Positions 51,366 to 58,343 of a stretch of 58,343 nt of DNA are shown here, piece after piece. Every line of letters begins with the position of its first letter. Within the stretch, counting starts at the first letter, position 1. The stretch comes from Bacillota bacterium. Lineage in GTDB: Bacteria; Bacillota; Sulfobacillia; Sulfobacillales; JAIMBI01. The translations under genes were made by a program, and so were the position numbers. The stretch is taken from assembly GCA_021846505.1 (NCBI GenBank), contig JAJZWV010000014.1, forward strand, positions 1-58,343. The letters are read 5' to 3'. The notes beneath the pieces are model-generated. The model searched no databases. It saw only the letters and a list, made by a program, of their open reading frames with translations, and was not told the DNA's origin.

Positions 51366-52694
51366 GTGCAGGACTGGCGGCCAGCGGTGGCCATGGAGGA
51401 GGACGGGCGGCGGCGCGACCGGCTGGCGGTGGAGCACGCCCGGCGGCGAGGGTCGCTCCGGGTGTTTTGGCTCATCTTGGGCCCAGGCCTGCTGGTGATG
51501 CTGGGCGAGAACGACGCCCCCAGCATGCTGTCCTACTCCGCCACCGGTGCGCGGTTTGGCCCTGGATTCTTCCTGCCGTTTGTGGTGCTGACCTTTGCGA
51601 TGGCGTTTGTGGCCCAGGAAATTACGGTACGCCTGGGATCGGTATCGCAAGCTGGCCATGCCGAGCTGATTTACCGCCGCTTTGGCCGCTTTTGGGGCCA
51701 CTTCGCGATGGGCGATTTGCTGGTCACCAACTTTCTGACCCTCATCACGGAGTTTGTCGGCATGGTGGCGGGAGCGGGCTTCTTTGGCATGCCCGCCTGG
51801 GTGGCGGTCGCTGCGGGACTCGGCCTGAATGGGGTGGCAATTCTGTGGCACCGCTACTGGTCTTGGGAGCGGGTGGCGCTGGCGGCCGCTTTGGCAAACC
51901 TGGTGTTCATTCCGGTGGCACTCGCGAGCCATCCGGCTTGGGGGGCGGTCGGCCACGCGCTTCTGACCTGGACGCCGATGCCCCAGGGCGGCTTCAACTC
52001 CGCCAACCTGACCCTCCTGCTGGCGGACATCGGCGCCACCATCACGCCCTGGATGCTGTTTTTTCAGCAGGGGGCCGTAACCGACAAGGGCCTCACGCCC
52101 AAGGACCTGCGCCAGGGGCGGCTGGACACGGCTCTGGGTGCTGGCCTGGCCGCCGCCGTGGGGGTGGCGGCCATCCTGGCCACCAGCGTGCTGTTCACCC
52201 ACGGCATGAACGCCAGCCAATATGGTGCGGCCCAATTCGCCCAGGCGCTGGTGCCGTACGCCGGCCACGTCATGGCCGCCCTGTTTGCCATCGGGATTGC
52301 CGAAGCGGGATTGATTGCCTCGCTGACCATCTCCAGCGCGTCGGCGTATGCGGTGGGCGAAGTGACCGGGGCACCGCACAGCTTGAACCTGTCGATGCGC
52401 CGGGCCCCCGCTTTCTATGTGGTGCTGCTGGGCATTGTGGCCCTGGCGGGTGCCGTGGTGCTGCTGCCGGGGTTTCCCCTCGAAAGCGTGGTGATTGTGG
52501 TCAACGTGATTGCAGTGCTGACGATGCCACCCGCGATTGCGTTTCTGCTGCTGCTGGTCAACGACCGCGCGGTGGTGGGGAAGCACCACAACACGCCACT
52601 CTTGAACGTGCTGGGAATTTCGGTGGGCGGATTGCTGACCCTGGCGGGGGTGCTGTACGCCTTGACGGCCATTTTCCCCTCTCTGCATCTATAG
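51366..52694 (+). CDS. NRAMP-family transporter, divergent subgroup
   Basis: A 442-residue protein with eleven membrane segments. Segment 1 is LGPGLLVMLGENDAPSMLSY: the canonical DPGN metal site is replaced by ENDAP. Segment 6 is LLADIGATITPWMLFFQQGAV: canonical A-x-x-M-P-H is replaced by A-T-I-T-P-W. The FFQQ and VTDKGLTP strings are typical of a separate NRAMP branch, so Mn2+ cannot be assumed as substrate; Mg2+ or another ion is possible. GTG 51366 follows AAGGAGG. A small membrane protein gene follows closely. Confidence 0.83.
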   Translation: MQDWRPAVAMEEDGRRRDRLAVEHARRRGSLRVFWLILGPGLLVMLGENDAPSMLSYSATGARFGPGFFLPFVVLTFAMAFVAQEITVRLGSVSQAGHAELIYRRFGRFWGHFAMGDLLVTNFLTLITEFVGMVAGAGFFGMPAWVAVAAGLGLNGVAILWHRYWSWERVALAAALANLVFIPVALASHPAWGAVGHALLTWTPMPQGGFNSANLTLLLADIGATITPWMLFFQQGAVTDKGLTPKDLRQGRLDTALGAGLAAAVGVAAILATSVLFTHGMNASQYGAAQFAQALVPYAGHVMAALFAIGIAEAGLIASLTISSASAYAVGEVTGAPHSLNLSMRRAPAFYVVLLGIVALAGAVVLLPGFPLESVVIVVNVIAVLTMPPAIAFLLLLVNDRAVVGKHHNTPLLNVLGISVGGLLTLAGVLYALTAIFPSLHL

Positions 52695-52765
52695 CGGCGG
52701 ATGCGACGGAGGCTAGGGCGCGGCCAGTCCGAATTGAGGAACTCTGTGAGAAAGGGGTGCGTGCG

Positions 52766-53053
52766 ATGCAAGCGCCAGTGCCCGCTGGACTTCCTGGCCC
52801 CATGAGCCCACTGGAGGATGTGTGTGAGGCGAAAGGGGTGACCGGCGTGAGCGCAGTGAGCGGATTCATCGGAATGGATGAGGTCCTAGACCAAGATGTG
52901 CTGGCCTATCACCACGCCGCGCGGGCTCAGGTGGACGACTTGAAGCCGGGCCGCATCGCCCGGGGGACGCAGGTCATGCTGTGGGGCCTCCGCGCCTACG
53001 TGGTGTTCATGGCGGTGGTGGTTGCCGTGCAGGTGGCACACAGCTTTCACTGA
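52766..53053 (+). CDS. Small single-pass membrane protein after the NRAMP gene
   Basis: A 95-residue protein. Residues 1-65 are soluble and acidic (MSPLEDVCEAKGV, IGMDEVLDQDVLAYHHAA) and residues 68-92 are one membrane segment (MLWGLRAYVVFMAVVVAVQ). AAAGGGG precedes ATG 52766. It lies 71 bases after the transporter on the same strand and may be an accessory subunit. No family is recognised. Confidence 0.6.
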   Translation: MQAPVPAGLPGPMSPLEDVCEAKGVTGVSAVSGFIGMDEVLDQDVLAYHHAARAQVDDLKPGRIARGTQVMLWGLRAYVVFMAVVVAVQVAHSFH

Positions 53054-53074
53054 GGCTTCGAGGCACGAGTCGCT

Positions 53075-53092
53075 CCGCCGCCTTCGCGGCGG
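53075..53092 (+). terminator. GC-rich hairpin after the small membrane protein gene
   Basis: CCGCCGC and GCGGCGG around CTTC, 21 bases past the stop. No T run follows. Confidence 0.4.
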
Positions 53093-53226
53093 CGGGCGGC
53101 TGCCGACTGGCAAGCGTGTGGCCACTGCCAAAACAGGAGGCTGCTCCGCCCCCGCGAACTGGGGACCCGAGCCGACGTGGGACGGGCTGCCCTGGGAGCA
53201 TCCGATGGGAGGCCATCCTCCTGTCG

Positions 53227-53358
53227 GTGCGCTTTATTGTGGAAGAGCCCTGCTCCGCCCTCATGACCCACATTGATGCGAGCCCCGACGTCTTGGCGTG
53301 GATGCTGCCGCGCGACGAGCCGTCGTTCGTGGCCGTGGTGGGCCACGAGCGCCCCTGA
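53227..53358 (+). CDS. Possible 43-residue ORF
   Basis: The GTG-started frame reads VRFIVEEPCSALMTHIDA and VAVVGHERP. It looks protein-like, but its ribosome binding site is poorly placed (GGGAGG 14 bases away). It could be the remnant of a larger gene. Confidence 0.25.
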   Translation: MRFIVEEPCSALMTHIDASPDVLAWMLPRDEPSFVAVVGHERP

Positions 53359-53400
53359 CGGGGTGCGGTGCGTGCGACAAGCTGGCGGTCAGGCACATCC

Positions 53401-53688
53401 ATGGCCGACCGGGTGCTTCCTCCAGTTCGGGTCCCTCGGCGGGCGCCGGGCGTAAGCCTCGTCACAGCCCGCCCGGTCGCCCACCAGTTTGCCGACTGGC
53501 CTCTCATTCTCTTGCTGCGCGGCTCACAGCGGGTGGGAGCCCTGCGCCTCGCCGACTTGCGCGAGGAGGCGCCGGCTGCACTGCTGCCGCCTTGGTCGGT
53601 GCCTGCGGAGGTGCTGCCGCAGCAGCTGGCGGCCGCCATGCTTTCCCGACGGGCGGCTGTTGGACCCGAATTCGTGATACGGTGGTAG
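53401..53688 (+). CDS. Possible 95-residue hypothetical protein
   Basis: From about residue 18 the frame reads like a real protein (HQFADWPLILLLRGSQRVG, ALRLADLREEAPAALLPPW) with GC-rich third positions. ATG 53401 has only a weak ribosome binding site. No family is recognised. It ends 65 bases before the S9 peptidase gene. Confidence 0.4.
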   Translation: MADRVLPPVRVPRRAPGVSLVTARPVAHQFADWPLILLLRGSQRVGALRLADLREEAPAALLPPWSVPAEVLPQQLAAAMLSRRAAVGPEFVIRW

Positions 53689-53753
53689 TCAAGCGCCGCG
53701 AGGCGGATTCATCCAACATAGTGAGGGCCGGCGCCCTTGCGGGAGCTGATGTC

Positions 53754-55730
53754 ATGAACATAGAAAGTCTCTGGGGCATTGCCACATGGGGCGACTTGGC
53801 GTGGGATCCCATCCGCCCGCGCCTCTACTTCACCGAATCGCGACTCGACAAAGTGAAAAACCGCGCCACGCACCACCTGATGATGCTAGCCGCCGAAGAA
53901 GGCAGCGTGCCCGCCGCAGTGACCGCGGGCCCGTCTGACACCCTGCCATCCCCGTCTCCCGACGGGCGCTGGCTCGGATTCCTGTCGCGCCGCTCGGGCT
54001 CCAGCCAGGTGTGGCTGCTGCCCCTGGAGGGCGGCGAGGCCCACCAGCTGACGGCCATCGCTGGCGGGGTGCGACAGTTCCGCTGGGCACCTGGGAGCGA
54101 CGGGATGCTGGTGGTGGCGCACATCCGCGACGGGCACCTGGAGCCAGAGGCCAAAACCCCAGACCCAGGCCCCGACGCCCCCGACAGCGTGCTGGACGCG
54201 CACTACAACCGCGACGTGCGGCACATCACCCATCACCACTACAAACTGGACGGCGAAGGATTTTTTGACGCCGGCCGCAACCAGCTGGTGTGGGTAGATC
54301 GGGAGAGCGGCGCGGCGCGCCTCTTGACCGACGGGCGCGACAACTACGCCGAACCCGTGTGGCTTCCTGACGGCCGCACGTTCCTGTGCCTGCACCGCTT
54401 CTACGACCCCGAAGGTACCCACCCTGGGCTGACGCACGTCGAGCGCCGCACGCTGGACACTGCGAAGGTGGACACCCTGCCGCTGCCCGATTGGTCCATT
54501 TCCAGCCTCGCCGCCGACGCGGACGGCCAGCGCATTGCCTTTTCCGCCACCGATCCGGCCGATCACGGGTATGGGCTCGCAGTGCTGTACTCGTTTGATA
54601 TGGCGAGCGAGACGCTGCAGGACCTGTCCAGCGCCAGTGACCGCCCCGTGGGCGACCACAGCGGCTCGGACGTTCCCGCGCGCTCGACGGCCCGCCCGGT
54701 GTGGCAGGGCGGCGAGGTGCTGTGGCTCCTATCCGATCAGGGGCGTGTGCAGCTGGCATCGTTCAGCCCGGGCGGCATGCGGCTGGTGTCCGGGCAGCCG
54801 CGGGTGATTTACGACTTTGCCGTGGGCGGCGAGTGGGTGGCGCTGGGCCTTGCCGATCCGACCCACCCTTCGGGCGTGGTGCTGGGTCCGCTGGACCAGG
54901 CGGACACCCTGCCGGCCCTGTGGGCGCCCGTCCCCTGGGCTGAGGGCGACGGCCCGGAAGTCCCTCGGGACTTCTGGGCGGCCGAAAGCGACGGCACCCA
55001 GGTTCACACCTGGTGCCTCAAGCCAGCGGGCGCCGAAGGGCCGGTGCCCACGGTGCTGGAGATTCACGGCGGGCCGGCCAGCATGTACGGGTACCGATAC
55101 TTTCACGAGTTCCAGTGCCTGGTGGCCGCTGGCCACGCCGTGGTGTACTCCAACCCCCGCGGCTCCGTGGGATACGGGCGCGAATTTGGCCGCTGCATCA
55201 TGGGTCAGTGGGGCGGCCGCGACTACCGGGATGTCATGGCCGCGCTGGACGCCGCGCTGGCGCGCGATCCCCAGCTGGACGGCGGGCGGCTCGGGGTGGC
55301 TGGCGGCAGCTACGGCGGCTTCATGGTCAACTGGATCGTCTCCCACTCGGACCGGTTCCGCGCGGCCGTCACCATGCGGTCGGTGGTGAACCGGCTGTCG
55401 GCCATGGGATCAAGCGACATGGGCTGGCTCCGAGTGCCGCAGTACGGCACGAAGCCTTGGTGGGAGGACATTGAGCCGTACTGGCAGCAGTCGCCCCTCC
55501 GCTACGCCTCGGCCATCCACACTCCGATCCTGATCGAGCATCAAGAGCAGGACTACCGGCTTCCCATCGAGCAGGGCGAGCAGCTGTACAACGCGCTTCA
55601 GTACCTGGGCCGCGAAGCGGAGCTGGTGATTTACCCCGGCGAGTCCCACGGCATGAGCCGAGGGGGCAAGCCCTGGCACCGCATCCACCGGCTCCACACC
55701 ATTGTGGACTGGTTCAGCCGTCACCTGTAG
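53754..55730 (+). CDS. S9-family (prolyl oligopeptidase-type) serine peptidase
   Basis: A 658-residue cytoplasmic enzyme: an N-terminal beta-propeller of about 380 residues (SPSPDGRWLGFLSRRSGSSQ, PVWLPDGRTFLCLHRF) and a C-terminal alpha/beta-hydrolase domain. Catalytic Ser is in VAGGSYGGFMVNW, Asp in EHQEQDYRLPIEQGEQ and His in YPGESHGMSRGG, the arrangement of acylaminoacyl-peptidases. It would hydrolyse short or N-blocked peptides. ATG 53754 has GGGAG nine bases upstream. It is convergent with the sedolisin gene. Confidence 0.88.
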   Translation: MNIESLWGIATWGDLAWDPIRPRLYFTESRLDKVKNRATHHLMMLAAEEGSVPAAVTAGPSDTLPSPSPDGRWLGFLSRRSGSSQVWLLPLEGGEAHQLTAIAGGVRQFRWAPGSDGMLVVAHIRDGHLEPEAKTPDPGPDAPDSVLDAHYNRDVRHITHHHYKLDGEGFFDAGRNQLVWVDRESGAARLLTDGRDNYAEPVWLPDGRTFLCLHRFYDPEGTHPGLTHVERRTLDTAKVDTLPLPDWSISSLAADADGQRIAFSATDPADHGYGLAVLYSFDMASETLQDLSSASDRPVGDHSGSDVPARSTARPVWQGGEVLWLLSDQGRVQLASFSPGGMRLVSGQPRVIYDFAVGGEWVALGLADPTHPSGVVLGPLDQADTLPALWAPVPWAEGDGPEVPRDFWAAESDGTQVHTWCLKPAGAEGPVPTVLEIHGGPASMYGYRYFHEFQCLVAAGHAVVYSNPRGSVGYGREFGRCIMGQWGGRDYRDVMAALDAALARDPQLDGGRLGVAGGSYGGFMVNWIVSHSDRFRAAVTMRSVVNRLSAMGSSDMGWLRVPQYGTKPWWEDIEPYWQQSPLRYASAIHTPILIEHQEQDYRLPIEQGEQLYNALQYLGREAELVIYPGESHGMSRGGKPWHRIHRLHTIVDWFSRHL

Positions 55731-55741
55731 GTGAGGAGGCG

Positions 55742-55766
55742 TGGGGGCGGCCAGCCGCCGGCCCCA
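55742..55766 (+). terminator. Hairpin between convergent peptidase genes
   Basis: The GGCGGC/GCCGCC core is extended by TGGG/CCCA with a small bulge, followed by AATCTTTCATT on the plus strand. It lies just past the S9 peptidase stop and before the sedolisin stop on the other strand. Confidence 0.5.
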
Positions 55767-55775
55767 ATCTTTCAT

Positions 55776-57368
55776 TCATCCCAGCCGCTCTGCCAAGGCG
55801 GCACTATTGGGGCTGCCCCAGCCCGTGACCGCATCCCACCCTGGCCCACACTGGTAGCCTTCCACGCCCGGCATGTTGTTGTTGCCCGTCAGGATGTCGT
55901 GAAAGGCTGCCGTGCCGCCCAGCCCATACAGCACAGGGTTGGCAAAGCCCAGCCGCGCACGCCCTTGATGGGCGCGCGCTTGGTTCAGCCGGGCCACCAG
56001 CGCAGCCCACACGGGACTGGCGGCCGATGTGCCGCCCACCACCGTCGGCTGGCCCTGAAACACCACACTGTAGCCCGTGTCAGGGTCAGCCGCGCACGCC
56101 ACATCCGGCACCCCGCGCCCGGTGCCCCCAGCCGGGTTCAGCGGCACATGCGCCGCCTGCTGCCACGCCGGCAGCGGAAACACTTGGCTCACCCCGCCGC
56201 CCGACGCGCCATTGTGATTGGTGTCGGTCCAGCCGGTTTCCGACTGGCGCTGGTCAGAGGGCGTCAAGGTCAGGGTGGTGCCGCCGACAGACAAGATGTG
56301 AGGCACGGCGGCAGGCACATCGACATGTGGCACCAGACGGCCGACGCCGCGGATGCCATAGGCACCGGCGTCGCCGGAAGCGGCCAGCACCGTGATGCCG
56401 CGGGCCGCGAGGCGCATCGCCGCCACATTCCAGGCCCCGAGCGCGCTGGCGGGAAACCGGTCCTCCGCCGCGCCGTACGAAATAGACACCACCGTGGGCC
56501 GATGCTGGGCATCCGTGGCGACGGCGTCCAGCGCTTTCAGCATCGACAGGGCAAAGCCCGTGTCACTATTGCCCGCGGTCGCCTCGTAGACCACCAGCTG
56601 GGCATTCGGCGCCATGGCGCCTGCCCACTCGACGTCGAGGGTGCATTCCATGTCTACGGCGTGCACGCCCCCGTCGTTCGGCGTGCCGTCGACGGATACA
56701 AAGGCGACCGCACGCAGCGGCACACCGTGCTGCGTCCAAAATTGCTGGACATCGGCCGAGGAAAAGCCATTGGAAAACTCCAGCAGCGCGATGGCTTCCG
56801 CCGCTCCGGTCCAAGCCGCCGGAAACGCGTACGCGGTCGCCAGGTCACTTGGAAAGAATCCTTGGCCGCCATTGGCCGGGGTGGCGCCGCGAGAGGGGTA
56901 TCGGTGCAGCGGCTGGGCCGTCGTCCAGGTTTCGAGACCCAGGATGGCCGACACGTGGGGCGTCGCCCACCAAGGCACCTCGGGGTCTTCCCGATTGATG
57001 AGCAGTCGGCGGCCGTCGACGGTGCGCTCCCCAAAGGTGCATCGAAGAGCGCCGGTGACTCGGCCGACCGTGCCGGCAAAATCCAGGTACAGGCCGCCCG
57101 ACTGCGGAGGGTCCACTGCGAGCCCATGCTCCTCCAGGTAGGCGGCCATGCGGGCCACCACTGTGGGATCCGGTGCAAACCGCCGGTTCAGCTCGCGCGG
57201 CGACTCAATCACGCCCAGGGTCCCGGCCGCGAGTGCGGTCTCTAAGTCTCGGTCGCGAGGCCAAAACGCGACGCGGCCATGCACCAGCCGGTCGGGGGCG
57301 GCCGCTTTCCAGCCGTCCTCCTGCTCCCACCCCGGCAGCACATGGCCTCGCAGCACGACTGTCTGCAT
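55776..57368 (-). CDS. Sedolisin/kumamolisin-type peptidase (S53)
   Basis: A 530-residue protease. The pro-region (1 to about 165) has the S53 activation pattern (LVHGRVAFWPRDRDLE, YLEEHGLAV, TFGERTVDGRRLLIN). The catalytic domain has Glu and Asp in DMECTLDVEWAGAMAP, oxyanion Asp in AASGDAGAYG, Ser in VGGTSAASPVWAAL and the C-terminal Ca site around HDILTGNNNMPG. Such enzymes are acid-active endopeptidases. No signal peptide is apparent, as in kumamolisin precursors. ATG 57368 follows AAGGAGGG about eight bases upstream. It has its own promoter inside the end of the upstream gene. Confidence 0.9.
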   Translation of the reverse strand: MQTVVLRGHVLPGWEQEDGWKAAAPDRLVHGRVAFWPRDRDLETALAAGTLGVIESPRELNRRFAPDPTVVARMAAYLEEHGLAVDPPQSGGLYLDFAGTVGRVTGALRCTFGERTVDGRRLLINREDPEVPWWATPHVSAILGLETWTTAQPLHRYPSRGATPANGGQGFFPSDLATAYAFPAAWTGAAEAIALLEFSNGFSSADVQQFWTQHGVPLRAVAFVSVDGTPNDGGVHAVDMECTLDVEWAGAMAPNAQLVVYEATAGNSDTGFALSMLKALDAVATDAQHRPTVVSISYGAAEDRFPASALGAWNVAAMRLAARGITVLAASGDAGAYGIRGVGRLVPHVDVPAAVPHILSVGGTTLTLTPSDQRQSETGWTDTNHNGASGGGVSQVFPLPAWQQAAHVPLNPAGGTGRGVPDVACAADPDTGYSVVFQGQPTVVGGTSAASPVWAALVARLNQARAHQGRARLGFANPVLYGLGGTAAFHDILTGNNNMPGVEGYQCGPGWDAVTGWGSPNSAALAERLG

Positions 57369-57434
57369 GGATTCGCCCTCCTTATCCCGTTCTCACCCTT
57401 GGGTTCCACGGATCCGCCGATTCGCTCGAATCCC

Positions 57435-57440
57435 ATTATA
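57435..57440 (-). promoter_or_regulatory. Perfect -10 (TATAAT) upstream of the sedolisin gene
   Basis: TATAAT read leftward overlaps the stop codon of the zinc-ribbon gene. The -35 region is weak (CTGAAC, 18 bases away). The leader would be about 60 bases. Confidence 0.55.
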
Positions 57441-57954
57441 CGGATGAATTTCCATTGGGTTCAGCCGCTCGGGCGCCAAACGGTGTCAGCACAAACGGGG
57501 TTTGGACCAGACACGTCGGGCACAGCACCAGCACCTCCGTGTCGCCGCGCGTATTGGGTGGCAGCGCATTCTTGATGCCTTCGGCCACTTCGCCGGAGGG
57601 CACGACCTGGTGGCACTGCCCGCAGCGGGACAGCGTGTCCCACGGGGACGTGTACTCCGCCATGGCTTCGCCAATAGCATCGGGGCTCACCCACAGCGCG
57701 GCGGGCAGCGGCCCCTGGGCCCGGGCCGCCTGAATGGCGCGCCGCCCCAAGGTCTCCAGCAGCTGCATCTCACTGGTAAAGGGGTCGCGCCGCGTCAGGT
57801 GCATCCACAGCGTGCGGGGAAACACCACCGACACCAGCTGGTGTCCCCCGCCGGGCTCCGAAAAAATAGCCCAGGGCCCCTCCGGCGCCTCCCCGACATA
57901 ATGCAGCAACTCGGCCGCCTCCAGCTCCGAGGCCTGTTGATCCGACTTGGTCAT
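57436..57954 (-). CDS. Hypothetical protein with C-terminal zinc ribbon
   Basis: A 172-residue protein. The C-terminal third has CGQCHQVVPSGE and VLVLCPTCL, two Cys-x2-Cys knuckles likely to bind one zinc. The N-terminal part (HYVGEAPEGPWAIFSEPGG, QLVSVVFPRTLWMHLTRRD) is unassigned. ATG 57954 follows GGGGGAG. It lies 67 bases before the sedolisin gene on the same strand. Confidence 0.7.
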   Translation of the reverse strand: MTKSDQQASELEAAELLHYVGEAPEGPWAIFSEPGGGHQLVSVVFPRTLWMHLTRRDPFTSEMQLLETLGRRAIQAARAQGPLPAALWVSPDAIGEAMAEYTSPWDTLSRCGQCHQVVPSGEVAEGIKNALPPNTRGDTEVLVLCPTCLVQTPFVLTPFGARAAEPNGNSSV

Positions 57955-58150
57955 TCCACTCCCCCGTTCTCCATCGCCGGCCACGGTCCCCGCGGCTCAT
58001 CCACAGCTATCCATCGGTCAAGCCACGCTGGTGCCAGGGCCCCCACCCCATGATAGATCGACCTTAAGGGGCGGCGCGCGGCCCTCGGCCGCGCTCTGGG
58101 GTCCTCGCGCCCGCCCGGTGACTGGCGGGCGATATTGTTCGCCACCGCCT

Positions 58151-58178
58151 ATTGCACAGGCGCACTTTACCCGTATAA
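58151..58178 (+). promoter_or_regulatory. Strong sigma-A-type promoter
   Basis: TTGCAC (58151-58156), 16 bases, TATAAT (58173-58178). It leads to the ORF at 58231 with a leader of about 46 bases. It is the best promoter match in the window. Confidence 0.75.
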
Positions 58179-58230
58179 TAGATCATGTGTTCTATTGCGT
58201 CCGCGGCTGGACCCCTAAGGAGGAAGCGGG

Positions 58231-58343
58231 ATGCCGGACGACTCCTCGAACTGGCGCCTGTCCCAACACGGCGCCGACGTGATCCAGAAAGCCGTGGTCC
58301 CGGTGCTGTAAGACGCCTTTCCCCGCTGGCATGGGCTGGACGT
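58231..58343 (+). pseudogene. Gene start interrupted by a stop codon (partial)
   Basis: AAGGAGG six to seven bases upstream and a strong promoter precede ATG 58231. The frame encodes MPDDSSNWRLSQHGADV and IQKAVVPVL, then TAA at 58309-58311. In the same frame it continues DAFPRWHGLD to the window edge with normal codon use. One base change (TAC or TAT to TAA) would explain this. It may be a broken gene or a true 26-residue peptide; I do not recognise the family. Confidence 0.45.

Noticed and set aside
53298-53753. N-terminal extension of the S9 peptidase
   Set aside because: The added 152 residues are Arg/Gly/Ala-rich, unlike any S9 start; MNIESLWGIATWGDLAWDP fits the family start.
1-58343. 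tRNA, rRNA, riboswitch, insertion sequence, prophage or anti-phage defence genes
   Set aside because: Nothing on either strand matched a cloverleaf, rRNA core, known riboswitch core, transposase or integrase motif, or defence gene signature that I could recognise.

Overview
This window is very GC-rich bacterial DNA (about two thirds G+C by eye). Many start codons are GTG or TTG, and most genes have strong GAGGAGG- or AAGGAGG-type ribosome binding sites. A NiaR-type NAD-biosynthesis repressor, an LAGC lipoprotein, SleL/YaaH-like GH18 and YkuD cell-wall enzymes, a HelD-like helicase and a sedolisin (acid serine-carboxyl peptidase) suggest a deep-branching, probably acid-tolerant Firmicute of the Sulfobacillus/Thermaerobacter kind. 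That placement is inferred from gene content; no rRNA or tRNA gene is visible.

Layout. (a) 1-2.25 kb: a possible gene end, then two tandem LABLAT-type acyltransferases. (b) 2.7-17.3 kb: four leftward genes for secreted Ig-like proteins of 1051-1094 residues (called P1 to P4 here). Each of P2, P3 and P4 is followed by a strong hairpin; P1 has a palindrome without a T tract. A relic of a fifth copy lies between P3 and P4, and a frameshifted zinc-ribbon-like ORF lies just upstream of P1. (c) 17.7-35.4 kb: a polysaccharide or glycoprotein cluster in two divergent arms. The left arm has three glycosyltransferase genes (two of them GT2/GT4 fusions in opposite domain order) and a methyltransferase. 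The right arm has four GT4 enzymes, an O-antigen-ligase-like membrane protein, a UDP-glucose dehydrogenase and a GT2 enzyme, and faces one further GT2 gene. (d) 35.7-39 kb: a GH18 peptidoglycan-hydrolase-like protein that shares the N-terminal modules of P1-P4, and a lipoprotein. (e) 39-58.3 kb: mostly housekeeping and accessory genes: a cysteine-motif protein, FUSC-like membrane protein, DUF402 protein, alpha/beta hydrolase lacking its nucleophile, NiaR, NCS1 permease, HelD-like helicase, DHH phosphoesterase, DUF998 protein, L,D-transpeptidase, divergent NRAMP transporter, S9 peptidase, sedolisin, zinc-ribbon protein and an interrupted ORF at the right edge.

How it fits together. The left 39 kb reads as a cell-surface locus: large low-charge exported proteins, glycan assembly and wall hydrolysis. 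The most striking feature is that P1-P4 are built from two alternative middle blocks and two alternative C-terminal blocks on one common N-terminal module, and all four combinations are present. The same N-terminal module is on the GH18 enzyme, which suggests a common surface-targeting platform. On the right, NiaR sits tail to tail with an NCS1 permease that has a 22-bp imperfect palindrome just upstream, making the permease a candidate NAD-precursor transporter.
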